In this document: piece by piece, positions 35,583-45,747 of the stretch
Numbering within the stretch: the first letter of the stretch is position 1
How the letters are laid out: each line of letters starts with the position of its first letter
DNA from: Robinsoniella peoriensis
GTDB taxonomy: Bacteria > Bacillota > Clostridia > Lachnospirales > Lachnospiraceae
Length of the DNA stretch: 64,000 nucleotides
Strand: one strand, 5' to 3'
NCBI RefSeq assembly: GCF_042680125.1
Contig: NZ_JBHTNY010000009.1
Position numbers and translations under genes: made by a program
The notes under the pieces: generated by a model
Told to the model about the DNA's origin: nothing
The model's input: only the letters and a program-made list of their open reading frames with translations
Databases searched by the model: none

Positions 35583-35730
35583 GCAGTATCGCAGGCAGGC
35601 CTGCGATATGCAGGGGGTATAAGGTTGAAAGAAAATTATGATTTGGAAAGGAAGCCACAGTGTGATTCTTTCAACCTGTTTTATTGTGGCAGTATTGCAG
35701 GCAGGCCTGCAATATGCAATGGGTATAAAT
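35583..35730 (+). promoter_or_regulatory. Structured repeated leader element, copy 1 (before module C permease)
   Basis: Directly before the permease ATG lies a ~110-nt sequence that recurs (about 12 differences in 113 nt) at 53214-53326 before an unrelated regulator gene. It has stem-loop 1, GGTTGAAAGAA (35623-35633) / TTCTTTCAACC (35666-35676), and stem-loop 2, TATTGCAGGC (35693-35702) / GCCTGCAATA (35705-35714). An extra stem-loop 2 copy lies upstream, with arms TATCGCAGGC (35587-35596) and GCCTGCGATA (35599-35608); the T-A to C-G pair change is compensatory, which supports folding. The 3' edge of the repeat coincides with the start codon. An AAAGGA followed by GTG-TGA lies in loop 1. Confidence 0.8.
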
Positions 35731-36588
35731 ATGAGTAAAAATAAAACATATTCGAATTGGTTTTTTGCTCCTGCGATGGTTATTTTCCTGGTATTTTTTA
35801 TTACACCTCTGGTCATGGGATTTTATTTCAGCCTGACGGTATGGGATTTTAACGGAGCAACTTTTGTGGGACTGGATAACTATAAGATGTTCTTCTCTGA
35901 GCGGTCACTGAACATCAGTATTAGAAATACACTGATCTATGCAGTTCTGACCTCTGCATTAAAAACAATACTTTCATTTTTTATCGCTATATTTCTTACC
36001 AGTGCCATTAGAACAAAAAATATGATCCGCTCCATTGTATTTTTCCCCAATCTGGTAAGTGCAATTGTAGTAGGAATTACGTTTTCCACTTTTATGAATT
36101 ACTCCAAGGGATTGTTCAATAAAATTATCGGATTTTTCGGAATTGCCGGAGTTGACTGGCTTGGAGAACCTTCGGCAGCCCTCTACTCAGTTATCTGGAC
36201 CGATGTTTGGAAAGGGCTATCCATCGCCACTGTAATTTTTGTGTCAGGTATTGTAAGTATTGACAAAACATTCTATGAAGCAGCGTCCATAGACGGCGCC
36301 AACGGATGGCAGAAAATGAAAAGCATTACCTTGCCCCTCTGCCGCCCGGCAATGAACAGTATTATTATTCTTTCTTTTATTGGGGGATTAAGAAGCTTCG
36401 AGCTGATCTGGTCCATGACAGGAGGGGGACCCGGTTTTGCCACAGATGTACTGTCCTCCGTTATTTACAAACAGTATGCATCGGGATTCTATGGAATATC
36501 CACAGCCGGTAATGTGATTATGCTGGTACTGGTATCATTGCTTGCATTCCCGCTTCAGAAATTCCTGATGAGCAAGGAGGTGGACTGA
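35731..36588 (+). CDS. Sugar ABC transporter permease, MalF type (module C)
   Basis: The start is set at ATG 35731 (MSKNKTYSNWFF), giving 285 residues. An in-frame extension of 31 residues to 35638 is hydrophobic but is encoded by the repeated leader, so it is treated as untranslated, although a GTG at 35663 with AAAGGA upstream could start a longer protein. Six spans, EAA motif EAASIDGANGWQKMKSITLPL, MTGGGPGFATD. No strong ribosome site directly before the ATG, which suggests translation is controlled by the leader. Confidence 0.88.
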   Translation: MSKNKTYSNWFFAPAMVIFLVFFITPLVMGFYFSLTVWDFNGATFVGLDNYKMFFSERSLNISIRNTLIYAVLTSALKTILSFFIAIFLTSAIRTKNMIRSIVFFPNLVSAIVVGITFSTFMNYSKGLFNKIIGFFGIAGVDWLGEPSAALYSVIWTDVWKGLSIATVIFVSGIVSIDKTFYEAASIDGANGWQKMKSITLPLCRPAMNSIIILSFIGGLRSFELIWSMTGGGPGFATDVLSSVIYKQYASGFYGISTAGNVIMLVLVSLLAFPLQKFLMSKEVD

Positions 36589-36589
36589 G

Positions 36590-37420
36590 ATGAAACGAAA
36601 AAAAAAGCTTTTGTTGTTTGGTGATATCATTGGGATGCTTGCTGCGATTTTAATTTTTGTAACGCCATTTATTTATATGTTTATCAATTCCCTGAAAACT
36701 GCAAAAGAAGCAAACCAGTTTAGCTTTGCGCTGCCCGAGAAGCTGATGTGGAGCAATTATGTGGAAGTATTTAAAGAGAGTAATTACATTCTGCTTACCG
36801 CTTTTAAAAACAGCATTCTGCTGACCGTATTTTCTGTAGCTGGTCTGGTGCTGGTCTGCTCTTTGGCGGGATATGTGCTCCAAAGGCGACAGGATAAAAC
36901 GACCAATTTCGTAAATATGCTCATTATGACAGGGCTTATAATCTCTCCTGCAGTGCTGCCTACGATCTGGGTTCTAAAGGGATTACATATATACAGAACC
37001 CTGTTGGGGGTAATATTAGTGCAGATTGCCACCGGAATACCGTATACCACCATGCTGTACCGGGGCTTTATTTCCAGTATTCCTAAGGAGCTGGAGGAAG
37101 CGGGCTGTATCGATGGCTGCAATCCCAGAGTTATGTTCCGGAAAATCATTTTTCCTCTGCTGAAGCCGATTACGGCAACCGTGGCCATCTTAAACTCGGT
37201 AAATTATTTTAATGATTTTACCACTCCCCTTTATTTTTTACCGGGAAAAGAAAATATGACAGTGCAGATGACTCTTTATTATTTCAAGGGGAAATACTCC
37301 ACCTCTTACAATCTTCTGTTTGCGGATGCTCTTGTAGTTACAATTCCGCTGCTGATAATATTTATTTTTCTGAATAAGAAGATCATGGATGGAATGGTGG
37401 CAGGTTCCGTTAAAGGGTGA
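36590..37420 (+). CDS. Sugar ABC transporter permease, MalG type (module C)
   Basis: 276 residues, six spans, EAA motif EEAGCIDGCNPRVMFRKIIFPL and C-terminus MDGMVAGSVKG. The ATG is one base after the upstream stop (TGAGATG) with AGGAGG overlapping the end of the previous gene. Partner of the MalF-type subunit. Confidence 0.93.
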   Translation: MKRKKKLLLFGDIIGMLAAILIFVTPFIYMFINSLKTAKEANQFSFALPEKLMWSNYVEVFKESNYILLTAFKNSILLTVFSVAGLVLVCSLAGYVLQRRQDKTTNFVNMLIMTGLIISPAVLPTIWVLKGLHIYRTLLGVILVQIATGIPYTTMLYRGFISSIPKELEEAGCIDGCNPRVMFRKIIFPLLKPITATVAILNSVNYFNDFTTPLYFLPGKENMTVQMTLYYFKGKYSTSYNLLFADALVVTIPLLIIFIFLNKKIMDGMVAGSVKG

Positions 37421-37555
37421 GCGCGAAATTTACCGGAAAGGTATCCGGAATGGTTCTATCCCGGGAGCTGCTTTCGTGATACAATAATTCCAGGAGTGTG
37501 TCTGTAAAATCAGTCCCGCAGCCTGCATGAATACACTCCGGGAGGAGGGAACGGC

Positions 37556-39328
37556 ATGAAGTTTCAGACAAAAATGAGAACCGTATATGCCATACTGGGG
37601 ATATTGACCGCAATTGTAGCAGGATATATCTATTATTCCATCAGTATGGAGAAAATAAAAGAGAGGGAGATGCAGAATCTTTCCATCAGCGTCCGGCAGC
37701 TGAGCCAGCAGTATGACGAGCTGATTCAGTCCATGAAAGATGTGAGTTACTATCTGCTCAGCGATGCGGACACTTTGACGGCGATCACTACCATTTCTAC
37801 AATGGAAAGGTCTGAGCGGACAGAAAGGTATTTCCTGAATTCAGAGGATACGATTTTATCTCAGGAAAACAATGACTATATCAGTAAGAAATTTTACCGG
37901 GTGGTATTCTGCAACGATAATTGTGAACCGATTGCCAACCACAATATGGATGACAGGAAAATCCGCAGGCATCTTGATTATAAAAAAATGCCATGGTATG
38001 AAAGGGCAAAGGACAACCAGGACACATTTACTATACTTGGAATGCATCCGGATACCTGGGGTGATAAGGATAACCTGAAGGTATTATCTGTTGTAAAGGC
38101 AATACAGGGAAGAAATATGGGGTATATCGAAGTTCAGATGAGCCTGGAAGATGTCCGGAACAAACTTCAGCTGGGTGACACAGACTTAAACGTATGCCTT
38201 TTGGACGACAAGGGTGAGGTTATTTACCAGAACGGGGATTTGGATCTGGATTTTTGCAGAAGTCTTCTGCAGCGGGACAACATTCCGGCTGATACTTTTA
38301 AAGGAAGTCAGGGAGCCAGATATCTGGCTGTGGGAGAGTATAACGTGGATGCGGGAACTACGGTTATGGTCTATAAAAACAGTTCCGTAATTCAGGAAGA
38401 TTCCTCCTATGTGGTATATATGAGCTTTTTCCTTATAGGAGGGATGCTGCTGTTTTCGCTACTGTATGTAACCGTATCCACCAGGCATCTTACAAAACCC
38501 ATGATCCGTCTGCAGGAGGCTTTTCAGAATACCAGTCTGGAAACCCTGACCCAGTCCATGAATCTGGATCTGAAGGACGGCAATGATGAATTCCGGAAAA
38601 TGGGACAGGTGTACGAGGATATGAGGAGCCGTCTGCACACGGCGATTCAGCGGGAAAAACAGTTGTCCACCCTGCAGCTGCAGACCCAGTTTGACGTACT
38701 GCAGGCTCAGGTGAATCCTCATTTTATCTATAATGTTCTGAATGTCATTTCCGGCAGAGGCAGTCTGAACGACGATGAAGTGATCTGTGATATCTGTGAT
38801 GAACTGGCGGGAATGCTGCGGTATTCCACCGATACGAAAGAAAAATATGCCACGTTGAAAGCGGAGATCACTTACCTGGAATTATATTTCTCATTGCTCA
38901 AATACAGGTATAAGCACAAATTGGAATACACCCTTGAACTGGATAAGACCGTAGAAAACCAGATACTTCCCAAGCTGGTTATCCAGCAGCTGGTGGAAAA
39001 CAGCATCAATCACGGCTTTCAGAATATCAGCGGGATCATGAGGATTTCGGTAAGCAGCTACAAAGACGAAAGCCGATGGTATATCAGAGTCAGTGACAAC
39101 GGAGAGGGATTCTCTCCGGGTGTAAAAAGAGATTTGGATGACAAGATGAATCAGTTAAAAGAAGACCTGGCAGATAATTTCCAGAATGTAGAGATGAGGA
39201 TCGGGGGAATGGGACTTTTGAACACCTTTGCCCGGCTGTATCTGCTGAATGGTGATGACCTGGTCTTCCGGATTCAGAATAAGGAGGAAGGCGGAGCCGA
39301 GATTATCATTGGGGCGGCGCTAAAATAG
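37556..39328 (+). CDS. YesM-type sensor histidine kinase (module C)
   Basis: 590 residues. Span near 11-30, extracellular sensor to about 290, second span near 290-312, HAMP with LTKPMIRLQEAF, His_kinase core QVNPHFIYNVLNVISGRG, HATPase motifs QLVENSINHGF, SDNGEGF and GGMGLLNTFARL. An imperfect hairpin with arms GGAGTGT (near 37493) and ACACTCC (near 37535) precedes the GGGAGGAGGG ribosome site. Cotranscription with the permeases upstream is likely. Its regulator follows 20 bp later. Confidence 0.93.
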   Translation: MKFQTKMRTVYAILGILTAIVAGYIYYSISMEKIKEREMQNLSISVRQLSQQYDELIQSMKDVSYYLLSDADTLTAITTISTMERSERTERYFLNSEDTILSQENNDYISKKFYRVVFCNDNCEPIANHNMDDRKIRRHLDYKKMPWYERAKDNQDTFTILGMHPDTWGDKDNLKVLSVVKAIQGRNMGYIEVQMSLEDVRNKLQLGDTDLNVCLLDDKGEVIYQNGDLDLDFCRSLLQRDNIPADTFKGSQGARYLAVGEYNVDAGTTVMVYKNSSVIQEDSSYVVYMSFFLIGGMLLFSLLYVTVSTRHLTKPMIRLQEAFQNTSLETLTQSMNLDLKDGNDEFRKMGQVYEDMRSRLHTAIQREKQLSTLQLQTQFDVLQAQVNPHFIYNVLNVISGRGSLNDDEVICDICDELAGMLRYSTDTKEKYATLKAEITYLELYFSLLKYRYKHKLEYTLELDKTVENQILPKLVIQQLVENSINHGFQNISGIMRISVSSYKDESRWYIRVSDNGEGFSPGVKRDLDDKMNQLKEDLADNFQNVEMRIGGMGLLNTFARLYLLNGDDLVFRIQNKEEGGAEIIIGAALK

Positions 39329-39348
39329 GAAAGGAAAGATGAAAGCAT

Positions 39349-40836
39349 ATGTATCAGGTATTTATTGCAGAGGATGAACCGGCTGCGTTGGAGCATATTT
39401 GTACGATTATTCAGAACAAATGCCCGAATTTTCAGGTGGTAGGGACAGCGGAGGAAGGAAAAAGTGCATTGGAACAGTTAGAATATCTCCGCCCGGATGT
39501 GCTGATAACGGATGTAAAGATGCCTGTAGTGGATGGAATATTTCTCATCAAAAGGGTGAAAGAGAAGTATCCGGATATTCTTTCAGTTATAATCAGCGGA
39601 TATCAGGAATTTGATTATGCCCAGTCCGCACTGCACTATGGGGTGTGCGATTACATTTTAAAGCCGGTAAAGCCATCCACGCTCCAGGAGAGTATGTATA
39701 TGATTCAGGGCAGGCTGGATGAGTACTATTATGGCCTGCGTAACAGGACGATCAGGGAGATGTATCTGGGAAATATTTCGGACCCGGTACGCTTCCGTCG
39801 TATCTTTTCTGATGACGGATATTATATTGCACTGTTAAGAAAAAACAGCCTGCCGAGAAGATTTGCAGAGTTCAGAGGCGTTGAGATATTTTCCATCAAA
39901 GAGGAGCAGCTGATGGTATACGGGAGAGATGAAATGGAAGCCTTGTACATATGCCCGGTAAAATTAATGGTTCACAGCAGCTTTGAAAAATTTATGATGC
40001 ATATTCTGGAAAAGCAGAAAAATACCGCTGCGTTTCACACGTTAGTATTAAAGGAACGGCCGGTACCGGCGGAGAAGCTTCCGGAAATGATTCGGCAGCT
40101 TTACCAGACGATGGATTATCAGCTGGTCATCGGGAAAAATCAGATTATCCGGGACGAAGATTTCGATGCGGCAGAAAAAGGTGGACATAAATTTGACAAT
40201 TCGTCTCTGAGCAGGCTGGAATTTTTAATAAAGGAGCATAACAGACAGGATATTCCCGATGAGATATCCCGGTGTTTTGCCAAATGGAGCAGGGAAGAGT
40301 ACACTCAGCTTTGGACAGAGGAAAAAGTCCGGGAGATGTTCAGTGTTTTCCGAAGAGCCGATCTGCTGGATGAGCCGGTTGCCATGTGTGAGTACTTTAT
40401 CGATGAGGCTTTCTATTATGCGGAAAATATGCAGAAGCTGGCAGAAGATATCCGGCAGATTCTGTGCAGGAATATACTGGAGGAATCCAGAACCTGGAAG
40501 ATCGACACCCCGGAATTTTTTGATAAAGTAGAAAAATATCTCAAAGAACATCTCACAGAACCTTTGTCACCCCAGAAGATATGTGATGTTTTCGGCATTT
40601 CACAGGCATATCTGAGCCGGCTTTTCAGAAAATACAGTACGGTAAGCTTCAGTAAGAGGCTTACCATACTCCGGGTGGAAAAAGCCCAGCAGATTATGCG
40701 GGATAAAAGAGAATTATATATCAAAGATATTGCTTCCAGAGTGGGTTACGGAGACCAGTTTTATTTCAGCCGGATTTTCCGGTCCGTGACCGGTATTAGT
40801 CCTACTGAGTACATGGAAGAACTAAAAAATGATTGA
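39349..40836 (+). CDS. AraC-type response regulator, YesN-like (module C)
   Basis: 495 residues. Receiver with IAEDE and D55 (TDVKMPVVDG), switch Lys in ILKPVKPST, and C-terminal AraC HTHs (LSPQKICDVFGISQAYLSRLF, IKDIASRVGYGDQFYFSRIF, TGISPTEYM). Closest in layout to the module A and B regulators, but its middle region is different. Likely activator of module C. Confidence 0.93.
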   Translation: MYQVFIAEDEPAALEHICTIIQNKCPNFQVVGTAEEGKSALEQLEYLRPDVLITDVKMPVVDGIFLIKRVKEKYPDILSVIISGYQEFDYAQSALHYGVCDYILKPVKPSTLQESMYMIQGRLDEYYYGLRNRTIREMYLGNISDPVRFRRIFSDDGYYIALLRKNSLPRRFAEFRGVEIFSIKEEQLMVYGRDEMEALYICPVKLMVHSSFEKFMMHILEKQKNTAAFHTLVLKERPVPAEKLPEMIRQLYQTMDYQLVIGKNQIIRDEDFDAAEKGGHKFDNSSLSRLEFLIKEHNRQDIPDEISRCFAKWSREEYTQLWTEEKVREMFSVFRRADLLDEPVAMCEYFIDEAFYYAENMQKLAEDIRQILCRNILEESRTWKIDTPEFFDKVEKYLKEHLTEPLSPQKICDVFGISQAYLSRLFRKYSTVSFSKRLTILRVEKAQQIMRDKRELYIKDIASRVGYGDQFYFSRIFRSVTGISPTEYMEELKND

Positions 40837-40905
40837 ATTCATACAGTGAGTCAGTCAAATAGCCTATGGGAATAAACAGAAACAGGAAAATGTCAGGGAG
40901 GCAGC

Positions 40906-43900
40906 ATGAAACTATACGAAAAAAGCAAAGAAGAGCGTTTATCTAAGGAATTATTTGAAAATCCCCCGTCTGAATACAGGGGAGCACCATTCTGGGCGTG
41001 GAACTGTAAAATGACCCGGGAACATGTGGAACATGCATATGCAGAGCTGGAAGAAATGGGGATGGGAGGAGCCCATCTTCATTGCCGGACGGGAATGAAC
41101 GTCCCCTATTTGGGTGAAGAATTTATGGAACTGGTCAAACACAGCCTGGAGGAGGCCAAAAAGAGGAATATGCTTCTGTGGCTGTATGACGAGGACCGCT
41201 GGCCATCGGGATATGGCGGGGGATTTGTCACAGGCGACCATCAGTACCGCAGCCGTTTTCTCGTGTTCAGCCCGTGGAATCTTACCGGCAAGTATTTTAA
41301 GCCGGTCTATATATCCGGTGCACAGGCAGTACGAAGCATGGAACGGGAGCTTTTGCAGTGCTACGGGGTAAAACTGCAGGACGGATGGCTGGAAGATTAC
41401 GTTATGCTGAAAGAGGAACAGGAACCATCACCCGGATATGAAAAGTGGTATGCTTACATGGAAGTGTCAGGAGATAATCCCTGGTTCAATAACCAGGCAT
41501 ATCTGGACACTCTGAATCCGGAGGCTGTAAAACAATTTCTTCTTGCGGCCCATGAAAAATACGCTGAGAAAGTGGGAGGGGAATTCGGAAAACGGATACC
41601 CGCCATCTTCACAGATGAGCCCCAGTTCTGCCATAAAGGCAGACTGGGTTATGCTGATGCCAGGGAACAGGTTATTATTCCTTATACGGATGACCTGGAG
41701 GATTCCTTCCGGATGAAATATGGTCACAGCCTGCTGGAAAAGCTCCCGGAATTATTCTGGGAGGCAGGAGAAGACCAGGTGTCAGAGACCAGATACCAGT
41801 ACCACGATCATATTTGTGATCGTTTTGTGCAGTCCTATGCAGTGCAGGTGGGGGACTGGTGTAAAGCCCACGGCATCCGTCTGACCGGACATATGATGGA
41901 GGAACCGGAGCTGATGTCCCAGACGGCAGCTCTGGGGGAGGCGATGCGGTCTTATAAAGCCTTCGATATTCCGGGGATTGATATACTCTGTGACAGCCGG
42001 GAGCTCTCTACAGCAAAGCAGGCGCAGAGTGCGGTTCATCAATACGGACGAGAGGGCATGGCAAGTGAACTATATGGTGTGACAAACTGGGATTTTGATT
42101 TCCGGGGGCACAAATTACAGGGAGACTGGCAGGCGGCCCTGGGAGTCACAGTCCGCGTACCTCATCTGAACTGGGCAAGCATGGCTGGGGAAGCCAAGCG
42201 GGATTATCCTGCCGCAATCGGTTACCAGTCCCCTTGGTACCGGGAGTATAAGCTGATTGAGGATCACTTTGCAAGGGTAAATACCGCTGTTACCCGTGGT
42301 ACGCCGGAAGTAAAAATCGGCGTCATTCATCCCATCGAATCATATTGGCTATATTGGGGAACAGAGGAAAAGACCAGCGGAATCCGACGGGAACTGGAAG
42401 ACGGCTTCCGGTCAGTGATCGAGTGGCTGCTGTACGGCCTTCAGGACTTTGACTTTATATCCGAATCCCTGCTTCCCGAACAAATGGAAACAGGACAGAT
42501 TGAAAATGGTAAATTTCCGGTAGGAAAGATGAAGTATGATGCAGTAGTGGTTCCAAACTGTATAACCTTGAGAAAGACCACAGTGGAACGCCTGGAGAAA
42601 TTCAGGGAACAGGGAGGACAGGTGATTTTTACCGGCAGGCTTCCAAAATACATGGATGCAAAGAAGGACAGCCGCCCGGGACAGCTGGCAGAAAAATGTA
42701 GGTATGCCGCATTTTGCGCCAATGAACTGTTGAACAGCCTGGAGAACTGCCGACTGGTAGAAGTAAGAGATGCAAGGGGGATTCGGGCGGATAATCTGAT
42801 CTATCAGATGCGAAATGACGGTTCCGGCCGCTGGCTGTTCCTGTCCCATGTGAATCGCATGAAAAACCAGGATATCCCCAAACCGGTGCAAAATACCATA
42901 ACCCTTGACGGCTATTGGGACTTGACCTTGTATGACACACTCACAGGAGAAACCAGAAAACTGGAATCGGTCAAATACAGGGGAAAGACAAATATTACAA
43001 TGACACTCTATGAACATGACAGTCTTCTTCTGTATATGGAGCCTTTTGCACCAGTTACGGATCAAGCGGACACCGCACACGATGGGGGAAAGACCTTATC
43101 TTTGGGAGAAGAAGCAGAATTAGAGAACATTTTCATTACACCTGATTCACCCATGAAGTATACTCTGTCAGAACCGAATGTGTGCATTTTGGATATGGCA
43201 GAGTATCAGATGGACGGGGAAGCGTGGCATTCCAGGGAGGAAATACTGCGTATTGACAATCTGTTCCGGGAAAAACTGGGATATCCAAAGAGGATGGAAG
43301 CTTTTGCACAGCCCTGGACAGACCAGACAGAGTACCCCTATAACCATAGCCTGACTCTGAAATTTTCCGTCCGGTGCCTGACGGCCCTGGAAGATCTTCA
43401 TCTCGCCCTGGAAGATGCAGGGGATGTTGAAATCTGGGTTAACGAAAGATTCGTATCCGGAAGTTTGGACGGATGGTACGTGGACCGGGATATCCGCACG
43501 GTACCCATTGGAGGACTGCAGGAAGGCACAAATGAAATTCTGGTGAGGATACCTTACAATGAAAAAAGAAATATAGAAGCCATGTATCTTCTGGGAGAAT
43601 TTGCGGTATCTGTGGAAGGCAGCAGAAGTGTGCTGAGTGAAAAGCCGGAAACACTTGTGTTCGGTGACATCACCCGGCAGGGCTTTCCTTTCTATGGGGG
43701 GAATGTAACCTATGAACTTCCGCTGACGCTTCCCGAAGGTGAAGTGTACATGGAGATCTCAAGATTCCGAAGTCCGGTACTAAAAGTGGAACTGGATGGG
43801 GAGAAGGCAGGGCATATAGCATTTTCTCCGTATCGTATTTCGCTGGGGAAAGCAGCGTCTGGAGTTCACCTGTTTCAAATAACCAGCTTTGGAAACCGGG

Positions 43901-44064
43901 TCAATACCTTTGGTGCTATACACAACTGCAATGAGGTGGAACGGTGGTTTGGTCCAAATGCATGGAGGAGTACGAAGGAAGAGTGGTCTTATGAATATTT
44001 TATCAAAGAGACCGGAATTTTAAAAGCGCCGGAGATTTATGTGATTACAGATAAGAACGCATGA
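40906..44064 (+). CDS. GH106-like glycosyl hydrolase (module C)
   Basis: 1052 residues, no signal peptide. Collinear with the module A hydrolase throughout: YRGAPFWAWN, GMGGAHLHCRTGMN, LYDEDRWPSG, AIFTDEPQF (E238), ASELYGVTNWDFDF (E388), KIGVIHPIESYWLYWG, EPNVCILDMAEY, EEILRIDNLFREKLGYP, and the WSYEYFIKETGILKAPEI tail. Differences are concentrated in the linker (no KKQQE repeat) and in the central region around 590-730. The pair probably cleaves related glycosides taken up by modules A and C. Exact linkage unknown. Confidence 0.82.
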   Translation: MKLYEKSKEERLSKELFENPPSEYRGAPFWAWNCKMTREHVEHAYAELEEMGMGGAHLHCRTGMNVPYLGEEFMELVKHSLEEAKKRNMLLWLYDEDRWPSGYGGGFVTGDHQYRSRFLVFSPWNLTGKYFKPVYISGAQAVRSMERELLQCYGVKLQDGWLEDYVMLKEEQEPSPGYEKWYAYMEVSGDNPWFNNQAYLDTLNPEAVKQFLLAAHEKYAEKVGGEFGKRIPAIFTDEPQFCHKGRLGYADAREQVIIPYTDDLEDSFRMKYGHSLLEKLPELFWEAGEDQVSETRYQYHDHICDRFVQSYAVQVGDWCKAHGIRLTGHMMEEPELMSQTAALGEAMRSYKAFDIPGIDILCDSRELSTAKQAQSAVHQYGREGMASELYGVTNWDFDFRGHKLQGDWQAALGVTVRVPHLNWASMAGEAKRDYPAAIGYQSPWYREYKLIEDHFARVNTAVTRGTPEVKIGVIHPIESYWLYWGTEEKTSGIRRELEDGFRSVIEWLLYGLQDFDFISESLLPEQMETGQIENGKFPVGKMKYDAVVVPNCITLRKTTVERLEKFREQGGQVIFTGRLPKYMDAKKDSRPGQLAEKCRYAAFCANELLNSLENCRLVEVRDARGIRADNLIYQMRNDGSGRWLFLSHVNRMKNQDIPKPVQNTITLDGYWDLTLYDTLTGETRKLESVKYRGKTNITMTLYEHDSLLLYMEPFAPVTDQADTAHDGGKTLSLGEEAELENIFITPDSPMKYTLSEPNVCILDMAEYQMDGEAWHSREEILRIDNLFREKLGYPKRMEAFAQPWTDQTEYPYNHSLTLKFSVRCLTALEDLHLALEDAGDVEIWVNERFVSGSLDGWYVDRDIRTVPIGGLQEGTNEILVRIPYNEKRNIEAMYLLGEFAVSVEGSRSVLSEKPETLVFGDITRQGFPFYGGNVTYELPLTLPEGEVYMEISRFRSPVLKVELDGEKAGHIAFSPYRISLGKAASGVHLFQITSFGNRVNTFGAIHNCNEVERWFGPNAWRSTKEEWSYEYFIKETGILKAPEIYVITDKNA

Positions 44065-44399
44065 GTATGCAGTTTTGTTTTAACAGCTGAATAAGATAAA
44101 AAGTCCGTATTTCTTTATGATAAAAGGAATCCGGGCTTTTTTTATGGTTCAATTGACCTCCTGCACGATTGAGTAAAATAACTTACAATGGAATTGGACC
44201 GGGTGATGTTCGAATTAGTACTATGTACGATTTTAAATGCTAAGCAGGATAGATAAGTGTACAATATTATCACAAACAGAGATGAAAAGATTAATTAATT
44301 AGTAAAAAATAACAATAAAGGAGGGCGGAACAAGAAATAGCTGACAGAAAAAAGTTAAATGCGGAGAAATATAAATTAAGATCATGGAGGAAGGTACAA
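44065..44399 (+). promoter_or_regulatory. Module C terminator and module D upstream region
   Basis: 335 bp without a gene. A bidirectional terminator spans 44098-44143 (AAAAAGTCCG with CCGGGCTTTTT around a longer imperfect stem, then T7). The rest (44150-44399) is AT-rich with no clear sigma-70 promoter; a GGAGGGCGG at 44322 has no following start codon, and the real ribosome site GGAGGAAGG lies just before 44400. An activator-dependent promoter is likely but not located. Confidence 0.6.
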
Positions 44400-45737
44400 A
44401 TGAAAAAGACATTAGCAGTAGTTCTGGCATTAACAATGGCAACCGGACTGTGCGCTTGCGGAGGCTCACAGGGAGAGGACGGTACAGCAAAAGGTACCCA
44501 AAATACAGCCCGGACAGATCAGGGGAAATCAGAAGACATTGAAACACCGGAAAATACGAACAGTGCATCACCGGAAGAAGTAAATCTAAGGATTTTAATA
44601 CAGGAAACATCTGCTGATTCGGTAGAAGCAGCCATAGCGCCATACTTGGAACAGAATCCCAATGTGAATGTGGAGCTGGTAAAAGCGCCTGACTTTGTGG
44701 CAATGAATCAAAATGCAATTGCAGCCCATCAGGCGGATGATGACTACGATTTGATTACCGTTAATCACGTTGATACCCTTGCTTATGTAAAAGGAGATAT
44801 TATACAACCCATAGATGAATTTGTGAAGGCGGATGGAATCAATTACGAGGATATCATATTTACCTCTTTACTGGAACAGGGCAAATCTGATGGACAGTTA
44901 TTTGCAATACCAATCAATACGGGAACAAGAGTATTAGCGGTTAATAAAGAACTATTTGAAAAATATGGACAGAAATATCCGGAAACCCAGAAAGAAATGC
45001 TAGAAGCGGCAGCTGCTATGACCAAAGACGGAAACTTTGGTTTTGTAAATTCCATGTGTCGTAATTCATACGTTCCAACCTATGAACAAGGCGTATTTTT
45101 AATGGGTAACGGGGGTAGGCTGTATGAAATAGAAGATGGACATCCAGTGGCAAAAATTGACACACAGGAAATGAAAGATTTCCTGAATTTTAATGTAGAA
45201 CTTCTGAAATATATGCCAAAAGACTGCCTTACTATGACAGAGGACGATGGAAGAAAAGCCTTTGCCACCGGAAATATCGGAATGTATGTATTTGGCCCCT
45301 GGGAATACTCCTTAATGCCGGAAGTAGATTTCACATATGAATTAATTAAAATTCCAAGCGGCACAAAAGAGCAGGCATCTACGTCAGGCGGATTCCAGAT
45401 GGCAATTGGAAGCGGTTCGAAAAATGCAGGGGAAGCATGGAACCTTATGAAGTATATAACTACAACTCCCGAAGCTATGGCAAGTATGGCAGCAACGGAT
45501 CTGCCCACAATGGAAGATGCATATAAAGTGGCACCTTATACAGATAAAAAATATGATATTTTCAGAGATCAGTTGGAAACCGCTTACCTTGCCGGAATAC
45601 CTGTGCCTAATTTAAATGAAGTGTCAGAAGATTTCTTTTCCTATTGGACCGATGTTCTGTATGGAAAGATACCGGTAGATGAGGCTTGCAGTAAAGCGCA
45701 GGACAGCGTTCAAAAGCTCCTGGATAAAAACAAATAA
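44400..45737 (+). CDS. Carbohydrate ABC transporter solute-binding lipoprotein (module D)
   Basis: 445 residues. Signal peptide with lipobox TGLCAC (Cys20), linker to about 60, then SBP_bac_1 features: LRILIQETSADSVEAAIAPY, VKAPDFVAMNQNAIAAHQ, GQLFAIPINTGTRVLAVNKELF, MYVFGPWEYSLMPEV, TSGGFQMAIGSGSKNAGEAW. Delivers its ligand to the two permeases downstream. Neighbouring genes have no hydrolase, so the ligand may be a small glycoside or a modified sugar (inference). Confidence 0.93.
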   Translation: MKKTLAVVLALTMATGLCACGGSQGEDGTAKGTQNTARTDQGKSEDIETPENTNSASPEEVNLRILIQETSADSVEAAIAPYLEQNPNVNVELVKAPDFVAMNQNAIAAHQADDDYDLITVNHVDTLAYVKGDIIQPIDEFVKADGINYEDIIFTSLLEQGKSDGQLFAIPINTGTRVLAVNKELFEKYGQKYPETQKEMLEAAAAMTKDGNFGFVNSMCRNSYVPTYEQGVFLMGNGGRLYEIEDGHPVAKIDTQEMKDFLNFNVELLKYMPKDCLTMTEDDGRKAFATGNIGMYVFGPWEYSLMPEVDFTYELIKIPSGTKEQASTSGGFQMAIGSGSKNAGEAWNLMKYITTTPEAMASMAATDLPTMEDAYKVAPYTDKKYDIFRDQLETAYLAGIPVPNLNEVSEDFFSYWTDVLYGKIPVDEACSKAQDSVQKLLDKNK

Positions 45738-45747
45738 AACTTATGAC

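Noticed and set aside
35638..35730. N-terminal hydrophobic extension of the module C permease
   Set aside because: The extension is encoded by the repeated leader, which also precedes an unrelated soluble regulator; the family-typical N-terminus starts at 35731. A GTG start inside the leader cannot be fully excluded.
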